Shown: positions 1 to 7,965 of the stretch, one piece after another | Numbering within the stretch: position 1 is the stretch's first letter | Layout: each line of letters begins with the position of its first letter | From: Turneriella parva | Lineage (GTDB): Bacteria; Spirochaetota; Leptospiria; Turneriellales; Turneriellaceae | Assembly: GCA_020719945.1 (NCBI GenBank) | Contig: DYPL01000027.1 | Span: 1 to 32,104 of the forward strand | DNA length: 32,104 bases | Direction: 5' to 3' | The notes under the pieces: generated by a model | The model's input: only the letters and a program-made list of their open reading frames with translations | Database searches by the model: none | Told to the model about the DNA's origin: nothing | Program-made: the position numbers and the translations under genes

Positions 1-86
1 ACCAAATCTAAAGGTTTTTTATTGCCGTATAGCAGTCTGGGAGTTGAGTGGTCGTCGATAAATGCAACCATGTCTCCGGGTTGCAT
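1..86 (-). CDS. Partial hypothetical protein, N-terminus only
   Basis: Reading leftward from an ATG at 86-84, the frame stays open for 28 codons and runs off the window edge. The visible peptide begins MQPGDMVAFIDDHSTPRLLY, a mixed globular-looking composition. No family is recognised. No clear Shine-Dalgarno precedes the ATG at 86; a second in-frame ATG at 71-69 has GGAG only two bases upstream, which is too close. The gene would be divergent from the OmpL47-like gene. A stop-free run of this length is not rare by chance, so the call rests on position and composition only. Confidence 0.35.
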   Translation of the reverse strand, partial: MQPGDMVAFIDDHSTPRLLYGNKKPLDL

Positions 87-90
87 AGAA

Positions 91-99
91 TGGTATAAA
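91..99 (+). promoter_or_regulatory. Candidate extended -10 promoter element
   Basis: TGG-TATAAA matches an extended -10 (TGnTATAAT) with one mismatch in the hexamer. No good -35 hexamer is visible 16-18 bases upstream, as expected for extended -10 promoters. Transcription would begin near 106, giving a leader of about 60 bases to the ATG at 169. Inference from motif only. Confidence 0.35.
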
Positions 100-168
100 A
101 TAATTGGTTGACGGTATTGCGGGAAAATGAAAGCAAGAAACAGAAAAATATTGCTTTCGGAGAAAATA

Positions 169-1272
169 ATGAAAAAAATCGCAACAATTACTTTAATGTC
201 CACACTGACACTAGCTGGTGCTCTGTATGCCCAGGAAAAATATGTCATTCCTGCAGAAGCAGAGAAGGCGCAGGTAGCAGCCGAAGAGGGCCTGAGTGGC
301 GTAGAAGCCGCAGAAAAAGCGGTACGCTCTGCTTCCACTACTACAACCCGCTCTACAGAAACGACAACGAACACAGAAACCGTGACAACTAAAGAAGAAG
401 TCGCAGCTGCGGAGCAGACAACACAGGGAGAAGGCGTTATGTATAACGATGGCAAAATGAATTATGCCAATTCCTTCACCAAATTCAAATTAGATGCAGC
501 AGACTCTCTGTCTAACGTTGCCTATATTGAATACCGCATTGACAACTCTCCTTTTCAGACATACCAGGAACCTTTCAATATTGCCGCCGAAGGTCTCCAC
601 AATATCGTCTACCGCTCTGTTGACCATGCTGGTAACTATGAGGCAGAAAATGTATTCCCCGTCATTATCGACAATACAGCTCCCGTAGTCAGCATGGTAA
701 CCAACGAGAAGACAGTGGTTCGCGATGGCGTCAGCCTTGTTCCCGTACAGAGCGAAGTGCGCATTCAGGCCATTGATCGTCTCAGCGGTGTTAAAAAAAT
801 TGAATACTCCCTGAATGGTGCCGGATACGAAGACTATACGGGCGAAGCCATTGCCGTATCTGCCGAAGAACAGTATGTTCTCAAGTACAAGGCTATGGAT
901 AATCTTGGCAACCAGACAGAAGAGCGCACGCTCGTGGTAGAAGCAGATGGTACAGCTCCTGCTGTTTTTATTCGTCCTTCCCAGAAAACAGTGAACGTTA
1001 ATGGCAAAGAATATGCTCGTCGCGACACAGTGTTTGTGGTAGAAGCTGCCGACAAAAAATCTAGCGTGAAGAACATTTTTGTGAAAATTGACGGAGAAGA
1101 AAACTTCAGCGTATATTCATCACCCATCAATTTCAGCGAAGAAGGCGAACACACGATTGAATCCAAAGCCGTGGATACCGTAGGAAACGAATCAGAAACT
1201 GTAAAAGTTACTTTCGTGACAGACGACAATCCTCCCAAGTCTGTTATTCAGGCTATTACAAACGAAAAGTAA
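169..1272 (+). CDS. Exported OmpL47-repeat protein
   Basis: Predicted secreted or surface protein of 367 residues. The ATG at 169 is chosen because GGAG lies six bases upstream and the protein then opens with a clean signal peptide (MKKIATITLMSTLTLAGALYA, cleavage before QEK); the frame is open to an ATG at 127 but that would bury the signal. After a Glu/Ala- and Thr-rich linker (about residues 24-95) come three Ig-like units of the OmpL47 type. Each has an F-x-L/V-x-A-x-D core, a V-x-x-I-x-Y-x-I/L-x-x-x-x-F/Y strand, and ends with A-x-D-x-x-G-N-x-x-E. This repeat is common in leptospiral surface proteins; despite the family name it need not form a barrel. Ligand unknown. Monocistronic by appearance, with a hairpin terminator 18 bases after the stop. 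Confidence 0.8.
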   Translation: MKKIATITLMSTLTLAGALYAQEKYVIPAEAEKAQVAAEEGLSGVEAAEKAVRSASTTTTRSTETTTNTETVTTKEEVAAAEQTTQGEGVMYNDGKMNYANSFTKFKLDAADSLSNVAYIEYRIDNSPFQTYQEPFNIAAEGLHNIVYRSVDHAGNYEAENVFPVIIDNTAPVVSMVTNEKTVVRDGVSLVPVQSEVRIQAIDRLSGVKKIEYSLNGAGYEDYTGEAIAVSAEEQYVLKYKAMDNLGNQTEERTLVVEADGTAPAVFIRPSQKTVNVNGKEYARRDTVFVVEAADKKSSVKNIFVKIDGEENFSVYSSPINFSEEGEHTIESKAVDTVGNESETVKVTFVTDDNPPKSVIQAITNEK

Positions 1273-1289
1273 AACTTTAAGTAATTCTG

Positions 1290-1313
1290 AAAAAGTCCCT
1301 CCGTGGACTTTTT
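1290..1313 (+). terminator. Intrinsic terminator after the OmpL47-like gene
   Basis: AAAAAGTCC, six-base loop CTCCGT, GGACTTTTT: a perfect 9-bp stem whose 3' arm ends in five Ts. It lies 18 bases after the stop at 1272. The A-rich 5' arm means it could also stop leftward transcription. Confidence 0.75.
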
Positions 1314-1364
1314 GCCTGCGGCTTGATACGCATTTACCCTACGGGCACAGGCAGACCGCAAAAC

Positions 1365-1406
1365 ACTGCGTGTCGACAAGCAACTGCGTCTACTGCGTAT
1401 CGACAC
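1365..1406. repeat. ACTGCGT triplet and nested inverted repeat
   Basis: ACTGCGT occurs at 1365-1371, 1383-1389 and 1392-1398. CTGCGT(G/A)TCGACA is repeated 12/13 at 1366-1378 and 1393-1405, and GTGTCGA (1370-1376) is the exact inverse of TCGACAC (1400-1406). The structure may be a folded RNA end or a protein-binding site; function unknown. Confidence 0.5.
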
Positions 1407-1440
1407 AGGCTATTTTCTCTGCAGAATGCCGGTGAATTTA

Positions 1441-1459
1441 CCCCGAGCTTGTCGAGGGG
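1441..1459. repeat. 19-base intergenic near-palindrome
   Basis: CCCCGAGCTTGTCGAGGGG: outer CCCC/GGGG arms with a semi-symmetric centre. It resembles the dispersed CCCTGAGCTTGTCGAAGGG-type element seen between genes in many genomes (general knowledge, not searched). A diverged relative is at 16462-16480 in this window. Confidence 0.5.
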
Positions 1460-1484
1460 TCCATGTACCGGAAGTAAGGTCTGA

Positions 1485-1512
1485 ACGCGAAGCGGTGGAG
1501 CGACGCGAAGCG
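1485..1512. repeat. ACGCGAAGCG direct repeat
   Basis: Two exact copies of ACGCGAAGCG at 1485-1494 and 1503-1512, starts 18 bases apart, in non-coding DNA. Confidence 0.5.
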
Positions 1513-1599
1513 ATCCGAAGGCTAACTTTTTCAGAGCTTACTTAAGTCCGTGTTTGGCTTTGCGCCAGCACTGTTCTTCAAGAAAAGAATTCTTTTTGA

Positions 1600-1623
1600 G
1601 AAAACCCCGGTTTCGTTTTTTTT
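1600..1623 (+). terminator. Weak rightward terminator-like hairpin
   Basis: GAAAACCCCGGTTTC can fold into a short stem (one bulge), followed by G and eight Ts (1616-1623). It overlaps the stop codon of the leftward TPR gene. There is no rightward gene to stop other than read-through from the OmpL47-like gene, so this may be a back-up terminator or end an unannotated RNA. Confidence 0.35.
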
Positions 1624-2842
1624 ACGGATGGGTGTGCAGCTCCACCTCTTTCCACTTTGCGCCAATTTCGCTAAGGGATCGTTTCTCGAAGAGTACGGCC
1701 TCGTTATATTTAGTTGCCGCATGGTCGGGAAACAGATTGCGAGCACGGGAAAAAATGTCTTCGGCTTCTTCGAACCGTTCCAGTTTCCAAGCATAAATTC
1801 CGGCTTCGTTGAGAACGGCAGCGTTGTCAGGAAAGTCGGCGAGAAGCTCGTTTATTCTATGCCAGGCCTTTAGGATGTCGCCCGTTTCAAAGGTTGCCCG
1901 TGCACAATAAAACCGAATATGAAATTTTTTGCGCAACGTTTTGAGTTCCTCTGCAAGGAGTAGCAGCTGTTGCCAGTTACCGAGGGCAGCGTGGGCGTAA
2001 AAGGAAACTTCCTTCCAGAGCAGCGATTCAGGGTTCCATTGTTCAAAACCTGCTATGGGTTGGATTAGTGTTCTGCCGTTTAGAAATTCTGCAGCAAGCG
2101 ACAAAGCGGTTTCTTTTTCCCGGCTGAGCCTTGTGCTGCTGCGAACGGAATCCAGAAACTCTACGGCGTTTTTGCTTTCTCTGATAGCGGATATTTTGTG
2201 AATTCTGCCGGCATCGATGTGAATTCTTTCCTGCTCTGATTGGGAAAGCGAACCAAATTTTTTTCGGGCTGCTAAGCTTCCTTTTTCAGCAATCAATGGG
2301 TGGAAGAATGCAATGAGTTCTTCTTTTTCCTGCGTGGCTTGCCGAATTTTTTCCCGGGTGAGAATGGGGTGATTGTGCAGCGCCATGGACAGCCGGATAT
2401 GCTGGATTTCTACCGGGTTTTGATCTGCCAGGCTGCCTTCCCCATGGAACAAAAAAAGCAGTAATCGTTTTGTCCCTGCGGGAATTTTTTTCCAGGCAAG
2501 AATTTCGTGAAGGCGACGATTTTTTTCTGGCAGATCCCTTGCATAAAAATAAAATACGAGGGGCAGAACAATCGTTTCAGACCGGAATCCTTCGTTCCAG
2601 AGTCTGAGTGCTTTGTTCAGATTTGCGTTGGGAGAAGTATCCGAGAAATGCAGTGAGATATTTCCAGAATGCCAAAGAAACCACGGAGCATATATTTCTG
2701 AGAGCCGACTGTACGCATTAGCGTTTCTCGCGATGTTATTTGCTATGTCAGGATACAGGGCGGAGAGTCTGGAAAGATGCACCGGCGAACTTTCCATTTT
2801 CCAGGGTTCCTGTTCCATTTCCTTTAACTCTGTTTCCTGCAT
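1622..2842 (-). CDS. TPR-repeat protein of unknown function
   Basis: A 406-residue soluble protein without signal peptide or membrane segments. The C-terminal third holds tetratricopeptide-like helical pairs, clearest in AAVLNEAGIYAWKLERFEEA followed by a second helix ending LFPDH (roughly residues 335-385). The N-terminal two thirds are helical and charged with no family I recognise. The ATG at 2842 has no good Shine-Dalgarno; internal ATGs at codons 9 and 16 are possible starts. It is divergent from tatA across about 107 bases, but nothing ties it functionally to Tat. TPR proteins act as interaction scaffolds; the partner is unknown. Confidence 0.7.
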   Translation of the reverse strand: MQETELKEMEQEPWKMESSPVHLSRLSALYPDIANNIARNANAYSRLSEIYAPWFLWHSGNISLHFSDTSPNANLNKALRLWNEGFRSETIVLPLVFYFYARDLPEKNRRLHEILAWKKIPAGTKRLLLFLFHGEGSLADQNPVEIQHIRLSMALHNHPILTREKIRQATQEKEELIAFFHPLIAEKGSLAARKKFGSLSQSEQERIHIDAGRIHKISAIRESKNAVEFLDSVRSSTRLSREKETALSLAAEFLNGRTLIQPIAGFEQWNPESLLWKEVSFYAHAALGNWQQLLLLAEELKTLRKKFHIRFYCARATFETGDILKAWHRINELLADFPDNAAVLNEAGIYAWKLERFEEAEDIFSRARNLFPDHAATKYNEAVLFEKRSLSEIGAKWKEVELHTHP

Positions 2843-2949
2843 GACAGTCGATTATCGGCAGGGCTGGAGAGTCGGCAAAGTTTTATTTTTGTAACAAAAC
2901 GTGTGCTGTTAAATACTTTACACCGGAACAGTCAGGGCAAAGCTGACGT

Positions 2950-3165
2950 ATGTTTGGCATGGGAATTCAGGAACTGGTCGTCCTTTTTTTAATACTGCTT
3001 CTTGTGTTTGGTGGGAAAAAACTTCCCCAGCTCGCCCGTGGCATTGGCCAGGGAATCAATGAATTCCGCAAGGGAATTTCCGGGGCCCCGCCAGAAGAAG
3101 AGCAACACCAGCAGATGAGCGAGCCCCAGGAACCCGTTAAAAAAAGCCGCAGCAAAAAAACCTAA
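2950..3165 (+). CDS. tatA: Twin-arginine translocase subunit TatA
   Basis: A 71-residue TatA/E-type protein that oligomerises to form the pore for folded twin-arginine substrates in the inner membrane. Visible: a short N-terminal membrane helix (residues about 5-21, IQELVVLFLILLLVFG), the hallmark hinge FGGKKLPQLARGIGQ and an amphipathic helix to about residue 43 (INEFRKGIS), then a charged tail ending KKSRSKKT. Length is typical. The stop is one base from the tatC ATG, so the two are co-translated. No tatB-like gene is present; many non-proteobacterial systems use one bifunctional TatA with TatC. Confidence 0.92.
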   Translation: MFGMGIQELVVLFLILLLVFGGKKLPQLARGIGQGINEFRKGISGAPPEEEQHQQMSEPQEPVKKSRSKKT

Positions 3166-3166
3166 C

Positions 3167-4033
3167 ATGGCGCATGCTCCCCAAAAAAGTCTGCCCGAAG
3201 AATCTACTCCGGATGATTATATACGCCAGTTGAGACAAAAACAGGGGTATATGCCGGTCACGGATCATCTGGAAGAGCTCCGCTTTGTTATTCTGCGCGG
3301 TATTCTGTATGTCCTCCTCCTTTCTGTTTTTGCCTGGTTTGCCTATGAGCAGGTATACAACTTTGTCATGGGACCTCTTTTGCCTCTGATTGCCAAATCG
3401 AGGGAAGCAGGCAATATTGACATTCGGATTGTTACCAACCAGCTCGGTGATTATTTTCTTATTAAAATGAATCTTGTCATGGTTGCCGCGCTCGTGGTAT
3501 CTGTGCCCATTCTCATGTTTGAACTCTGGCGTTTTATTATGCCGGCCATCGATAAAAAATTCAGGAATTCCGGACCTCTGCTTATTGCTGCTACTGCAGC
3601 TCTTTTTTGGACGGGAGTCTATGTGAGTCGCGCGTTTATCTGGCCTACCATCGTGTATTTTCTCGTTTTCCAGTGGGTGCCGCCTTCGCTGTCTGTGCCA
3701 GGGTCGGATATTGCCCTTCGCCCGGAGTTATACCTTTCCGTTGGGGATTATTTGTCTTTTTTCTTTTTGTTCCATGCTATATTTGGTCTTTCGTTTGAAA
3801 TGCCGATCGTTGCTTTTATTCTTGCAGCAGCCGGGCTCATCAACAGACAAAATTATTTCGCACACTGGCGCATGATAGTTGCAGGCCTTTCGATTGCTTC
3901 TGCCGCGTTAACTCCGGCAGATGTATTTTCTATGCTTGCCGTCCTTGTTCCTCTTGTCATTTTGTACTTTTTATCAGGACTGATCGTAATTCTGGTCGAT
4001 AAAAAGAAAGGTACAACGGCAGATGAAAACTGA
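3167..4033 (+). CDS. tatC: Twin-arginine translocase subunit TatC
   Basis: A 288-residue six-helix membrane protein, the receptor for twin-arginine signal peptides. Family hallmarks: HLEELR (residues 34-39) before TM1, FELWRFIMPAI (about 118-128) at the TM2/periplasmic junction, the W-x-G-x-Y segment of TM3 (about 149-156), and FGLSFEMPIV before TM5. The N-terminal cytoplasmic extension (about 33 residues) is slightly long. The 3' end overlaps the next gene by 11 bases, implying a three-gene tat operon. Confidence 0.93.
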   Translation: MAHAPQKSLPEESTPDDYIRQLRQKQGYMPVTDHLEELRFVILRGILYVLLLSVFAWFAYEQVYNFVMGPLLPLIAKSREAGNIDIRIVTNQLGDYFLIKMNLVMVAALVVSVPILMFELWRFIMPAIDKKFRNSGPLLIAATAALFWTGVYVSRAFIWPTIVYFLVFQWVPPSLSVPGSDIALRPELYLSVGDYLSFFFLFHAIFGLSFEMPIVAFILAAAGLINRQNYFAHWRMIVAGLSIASAALTPADVFSMLAVLVPLVILYFLSGLIVILVDKKKGTTADEN

Positions 4034-5381
4034 AACAAGATCCGCTCTCGCACTTCCGGCTGCTCTGCTTGCGCTGGTGCCTTCTCTGCTCATTGCAGCC
4101 TGGTCGCATATGGCTTTGCTCAGGGACAGCCATAGAGAAACGGCAGCACTGTCGGCCACTTTGTTGAAAACATTTGCGCGAGGCTTTGCGCATTCTGCTG
4201 GCACCCCTGCAGAATTCAGAGCCATTTTAACGGAAGGATCTCTGTTTTTGTTTTGGGATTCTAAGGGCAATATTTTATCGCACAGTGACGCCAAAATTGA
4301 AGCAGAAATAAACAAAAGAAGGGCAGAAAAGGATTATAACGATGCAGTTCTTAAATTTATAGAAGACGAAATCGGGAGCATTAAAGCCAATAAAAAACTG
4401 CTTCGAAAGGGAGCTTTTTTGGATGTCGATAAAGAGGGGCATCGGTATTATATGTATTTGTCTTATGGTAAACCGCAGGGCAAACTCATTAAACGAATCA
4501 TCAGCCTCTATGTTATTGCTGCAATCTTTTCTCTTATTGTGTATATAATTGTATGGTTTGTAGCGGGTCGCGTGACGCGACAAATTGGTGAACTCACGTA
4601 CGACATTCAAACCGGGGATATTCGAAGCAGTGAGCGCTTTGCAGAGCTAAACCTGCTGGCCAGTCGCCTTTTCGAAAAACTTAGGGGAAACGAGGAAACA
4701 AGAACTTCTGAAAAACTGCCGGGTATAGAGACATTGTATCGCCGTCCTGTGCAGCGCATTCGAACCTTTGACATCTCGTTTTATCCTTCGCGTCCTAAAG
4801 GAAAAAAACACGACTGCTTGGCCGCCAGTGAAACCGACGCTTCTCTCGATGCATTTTTTCTCCGCTTTGGCATGCGCGTACCCGAGGATATACTTCTGGA
4901 GAACCGATACCAGGAACGTTTTTTTTCTTTTTCAGAGGCAAGACAAAAACCAGCGATGATAGCGCATTCTTTTACAGAAGATTTGCTGCAGTATCCGGGA
5001 AAGGAACCATCGCTTTTGTACTTTCGCTGGGACTCTGAGGATTCCACTCTAAAGCTTTTGCGTTCTGGAGGATATCTTATCCATAAGATCCATTCGTCGG
5101 GAGTAGAGGAAATTGAATCTGGTTCTCTCGTGTTTTCTTCGAATGCTGAAGCAGAGACAGTACCTCTTTCATTGCAGGATTATGTTGTTGTTACATCCAC
5201 GGATTTGCCTGAGTCCATTGGTCTTTCGCTCGATGAGTATAGAAAAATAATTTCTCACATACCCGCAGAAAACCGTGCATCTAACACTCTGCGCTCCTTG
5301 TTGAGAGCTCTGTACGATGCAGCACCAACAAAAGAGGCTTATCCCTCTGGTGCTTTGTTTATTGCGGGAACCAAGAGCTGA
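4023..5381 (+). CDS. Two-TM sensor-like protein with degenerate PPM/SpoIIE-type phosphatase domain
   Basis: A 452-residue membrane protein. Layout: TM1 (residues 9-30), an extracytoplasmic domain (about 31-158, containing FLFWDSKGNILSHS like a small Cache/PAS sensor), TM2 (159-182), a HAMP-like linker (about 183-225), then a C-terminal domain (about 245-449). The C-terminal domain follows the order of SpoIIE/PP2C phosphatases: FDISFYPSRP, then LLYFRWDSEDSTLKLLRSGG, then LQDYVVVTSTDLPES, then a terminal GALFIAGT strand. The metal-binding acids appear lost: the usual GGDYYD is replaced by KKHDCL and the TDG of the late motif is TDL. I infer a pseudophosphatase or scaffold. The ATG lies inside tatC (11-base overlap), so it is co-expressed with Tat. 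The 3' end overlaps convergent ribF by 23 bases. Confidence 0.65.
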   Translation: MKTETRSALALPAALLALVPSLLIAAWSHMALLRDSHRETAALSATLLKTFARGFAHSAGTPAEFRAILTEGSLFLFWDSKGNILSHSDAKIEAEINKRRAEKDYNDAVLKFIEDEIGSIKANKKLLRKGAFLDVDKEGHRYYMYLSYGKPQGKLIKRIISLYVIAAIFSLIVYIIVWFVAGRVTRQIGELTYDIQTGDIRSSERFAELNLLASRLFEKLRGNEETRTSEKLPGIETLYRRPVQRIRTFDISFYPSRPKGKKHDCLAASETDASLDAFFLRFGMRVPEDILLENRYQERFFSFSEARQKPAMIAHSFTEDLLQYPGKEPSLLYFRWDSEDSTLKLLRSGGYLIHKIHSSGVEEIESGSLVFSSNAEAETVPLSLQDYVVVTSTDLPESIGLSLDEYRKIISHIPAENRASNTLRSLLRALYDAAPTKEAYPSGALFIAGTKS

Positions 5382-6297
5382 AAAGCTCGCGGGCATTTCG
5401 CACATCTTCCGTAATTCTCGCTTTCAGTGCATCTACGTTTTCAAACTTTTGTTCGTCGCGAAGTCGCCATAACAGTTCAACGCGCAGTGGCTCACCGTAC
5501 AAGTTTTCTGATATATCGAGAATGTGGGCTTCTAAAGATAAATCTATATTGTTAAATGTAGGATTAAAACCAATATTGAAAACCGCTTTTTCACGCCGTT
5601 TTCCTATAAAAGCATGACCGGCATAAACACCTTCGCGGGGAAGTATTTTATCGGGATTGATATGGAGATTGGCCGTGGGCGTACCGAGCAGACGGCCTCG
5701 CTGGTTTCCATGAATGACCGTACCGCTGACAAAAAAAGGCCGCCCGAGCATGGCATTAGCTTTTTCAATTTCTCCGGCTTTGAGAGACAGGCGGATCGCA
5801 GAAGAAGAGATTGCTTCTCCGTTGTGGAGAACGCGCGGAAGTTCTTCCGTCGTAAAATGGTATTTTGTCGCAGCGTTTTGAAGATACCTGAAATTTCCGC
5901 GTCGATTTTTTCCAAAGTGGTGATCGTATCCCAGAATAATATGGCGCGCCTGTAGTTTTTTCAGTAGAATTTCTTGTAGAAATGTTTTGGCACTCACATT
6001 GAGCAGCCGCTCTTCGAAGGGAATAAAGACGACAGCATCAAGATTATATTCCTGGAGAAGAAAAATCTTTTCGCTTTTTGTATAGATTTGTTCATCAAAG
6101 CGGCGTTTGCCAAGAAGCATTTTGGGAGATGGGTGGTAAGTGACGAGCAGAGAGGCAGAATCCATTTCCCGTGCCCGCCGGATGGAATGTTCCAGGAGCG
6201 AACGATGGCCGAGATGAAATCCGTCAAAGTCACCCAGCGTAATGACGCCGGGTTTTCCTTTCCATTCCAGATTTTCGATGTCTGAAATGATGATCAT
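5359..6297 (-). CDS. ribF: Bifunctional riboflavin kinase / FAD synthetase RibF
   Basis: A 312-residue cytoplasmic enzyme that phosphorylates riboflavin to FMN and adenylates FMN to FAD. The N-terminal adenylyltransferase has GDFDGFHLGH (residues 22-31, the H-x-G-H nucleotide motif), ILGYDHHFGKNRRGN and the ISSSAIR turn. The C-terminal kinase domain shows RGRLLGTPTANL, EGVYAG, FNIGFNPTF and LEAHILD with the family's catalytic Glu. Length matches the usual 300-315. Its ATG overlaps the stop of the upstream permease by four bases (ATGA), so the two are translationally coupled, though permease and RibF have no obvious joint role. Confidence 0.93.
   Translation of the reverse strand: MIIISDIENLEWKGKPGVITLGDFDGFHLGHRSLLEHSIRRAREMDSASLLVTYHPSPKMLLGKRRFDEQIYTKSEKIFLLQEYNLDAVVFIPFEERLLNVSAKTFLQEILLKKLQARHIILGYDHHFGKNRRGNFRYLQNAATKYHFTTEELPRVLHNGEAISSSAIRLSLKAGEIEKANAMLGRPFFVSGTVIHGNQRGRLLGTPTANLHINPDKILPREGVYAGHAFIGKRREKAVFNIGFNPTFNNIDLSLEAHILDISENLYGEPLRVELLWRLRDEQKFENVDALKARITEDVRNARELFSSWFPQ
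5375..5388. terminator. Small hairpin at a convergent gene junction
   Basis: GAGCT-GAAA-AGCTC, a perfect 5-bp stem with a GNRA tetraloop, spans the stop of the rightward gene and lies inside ribF's last codons. No T-run follows on either strand, so any termination would be weak. Confidence 0.25.
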
Positions 6298-7901
6298 TTC
6301 TCTGCTTCTGTGCGGCTGAACGCTGCCATTACCAGAATGGCGGCAGCCGACAGTAAATAGGCTGCAGAAAAGTGATACGGGATATTGCTGCCGACGGGCA
6401 AACTCCAGGGCAGATAAATTTCTCCCGTAGAAGTCGCAGAATGAATGACTCCAAAAAACGCGAAAATGCCTCCCGTGGCAAGAGCGACTACGGCATGTCT
6501 GGCTTTTCCATCGGCAAGATACGCTGCTGTTGCTCCCCAGATCATGGCTGTGAGAATATAGCCCTGTCCCATTGCTTCCAGTATTTTGTACTGTCCGTGA
6601 AAAAAAGGAGGAATAACGGCAGAAAGCTCGGTCTGTAAAGACGAATATTTTTGTCCCAGAGACTGAATTGCTCCCATAACTGGTTCGTACAGTCCTTTTA
6701 CCTGTATATAGCCATAATTGAGTATCGCAGGGATAATAGAAAATGTGACGGCCATGGAATGTTTTTCGCCAGACGCAGAGTAGGCAAGAGAAGCAATCTC
6801 AAACCCAATAAAAATGAGAATAGGGGCAACCGCAACTTCCGGGATTAAATGGACGAGAAATTCAATGATGCCCAGGTAAGCACCCAGGCCGATCAGGATA
6901 CCGGTGAGAAGAGTGTATCCCGCTCTTGCTCCCATTTTTTTATACGCGGAATGGCCAATGTACGCAGTCGATTGGGCGACGCCGCCAAAGAGACCACCGA
7001 TTAGAGTGGCCAGGGAATCTGTGAGAAGTATAGTGCGCGTATTGTAGTCATCCCCCACGATGCGGGCACCCTGTGTTACATTGATGCCCCCGATTATGGT
7101 GAGCAAACCAAACGGAATCGCTATGGGCAGGTAGCGAAGTGCATCTCCCATAAAAACCGAAAAAACACCGAGAGGCAGAGAAGGGAGGGATGGCGTGGCA
7201 GATAGATGGATGGGTTGACTCACGATGCCTGGAATTCCCAGCAGCATGCCGGCATAGTACACGATTGCGCCCAGTAGAACGGCTGCCGCAGCTCCCGGAA
7301 ATTTTGCGGGCAGGCGATACGGTGACATGAGAGTGAGCAGAACGACAGAAAGGGAAATGAGACCCACGCTTGGATTTCCCATCAGGCGGAAAAACTGATA
7401 CGCGGCCAGCCAGACAACTCCGACTCCGGCCAGGGAACCAATCAGTGCAGCCGTTGGGACAATTCTTTGAATGGCATTTCCAAAGAAAGATGAAATAAAT
7501 TTAACGAGAGCCATCCAGAGTACAACGGATACACCAATATACCACGCCATGATGGCTCCCTGTTCTGCGCCGAGATTCGCTTTGTAATGCAGAAAGGCGG
7601 GGCCAATAACAGCAAAGGCAATGCCGATGGTAGAGGGAGTATCGAGTCCGAGTGGAATAGCTGTGATAGTGTCTTTTCCCGTTCTTTTGGCCAGACGAAA
7701 TGCGAGCCAGGTAAAAAGGAGGTCTCCCACCATGACGCCAAGCGCAGTGCCTGGAATCATTTTTTGGGTAATGATATGGCCGGGAAACCCAAAAACCATA
7801 GTGAGAATTCCGTAGAAAGTGACGAGATTTACCAGATTGTCAAGAAAAAGGGCAAAAAAACCATTAGCGTCTCCGGAAGAGAACAGAGAATAGCGTCGCA
7901 T
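6294..7901 (-). CDS. NCS2/AzgA-like nucleobase permease
   Basis: A 535-residue inner-membrane transporter with 12-14 hydrophobic segments, resembling nucleobase:cation symporters (xanthine/uracil or AzgA hypoxanthine-guanine types). Visible signatures: an early VNLVTFYGILTMVFGFP helix, DTITAIPLGLDTPS (substrate half-helix region), IGGINVTQGARIVGDDYNTR and the conserved LFGGVAQSTAYIGHSAYKKMGAR loop, then FIGFEIAS. Substrate cannot be assigned. It is longer than typical NCS2 proteins (430-480), partly from a hydrophobic C-terminal extension. First gene of a two-gene leftward unit with ribF. Confidence 0.72.
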   Translation of the reverse strand: MRRYSLFSSGDANGFFALFLDNLVNLVTFYGILTMVFGFPGHIITQKMIPGTALGVMVGDLLFTWLAFRLAKRTGKDTITAIPLGLDTPSTIGIAFAVIGPAFLHYKANLGAEQGAIMAWYIGVSVVLWMALVKFISSFFGNAIQRIVPTAALIGSLAGVGVVWLAAYQFFRLMGNPSVGLISLSVVLLTLMSPYRLPAKFPGAAAAVLLGAIVYYAGMLLGIPGIVSQPIHLSATPSLPSLPLGVFSVFMGDALRYLPIAIPFGLLTIIGGINVTQGARIVGDDYNTRTILLTDSLATLIGGLFGGVAQSTAYIGHSAYKKMGARAGYTLLTGILIGLGAYLGIIEFLVHLIPEVAVAPILIFIGFEIASLAYSASGEKHSMAVTFSIIPAILNYGYIQVKGLYEPVMGAIQSLGQKYSSLQTELSAVIPPFFHGQYKILEAMGQGYILTAMIWGATAAYLADGKARHAVVALATGGIFAFFGVIHSATSTGEIYLPWSLPVGSNIPYHFSAAYLLSAAAILVMAAFSRTEAEK

Positions 7902-7965
7902 AAAGCCGGTTTTTAGAATTAAGGTTTACAGTCCATCCTTAAAAAAAATGCTGGCCGGAATGCTG

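Larger units (their letters stand above)
1314..1621. other. Repeat-rich non-coding stretch
   Basis: No coding frame looks real in about 300 bases between two converging genes. The stretch holds three ACTGCGT copies with an inverted GTGTCGA/TCGACAC pair (1365-1406), a GC-rich 19-base near-palindrome (1441-1459), a direct repeat of ACGCGAAGCG (1485-1494, 1503-1512), a 14-base palindrome AAAAGAATTCTTTT (1582-1595) and a hairpin with a T-run (1600-1623). Confidence 0.6.

Noticed and set aside
127-168. Upstream ATG of the OmpL47-repeat protein
   Set aside because: It would place 14 charged residues before a clean signal peptide; the ATG at 169 has a proper ribosome-binding site.
1365-1406. Possible CRISPR-like array
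   Set aside because: The units are only 7-13 bases, irregularly spaced, with no cas genes in the window.
1550-1873. A rightward frame of 107 codons over the end of the TPR gene
   Set aside because: Phe/Lys-rich translation of antisense sequence, begins in repeat-rich spacer, no Shine-Dalgarno.
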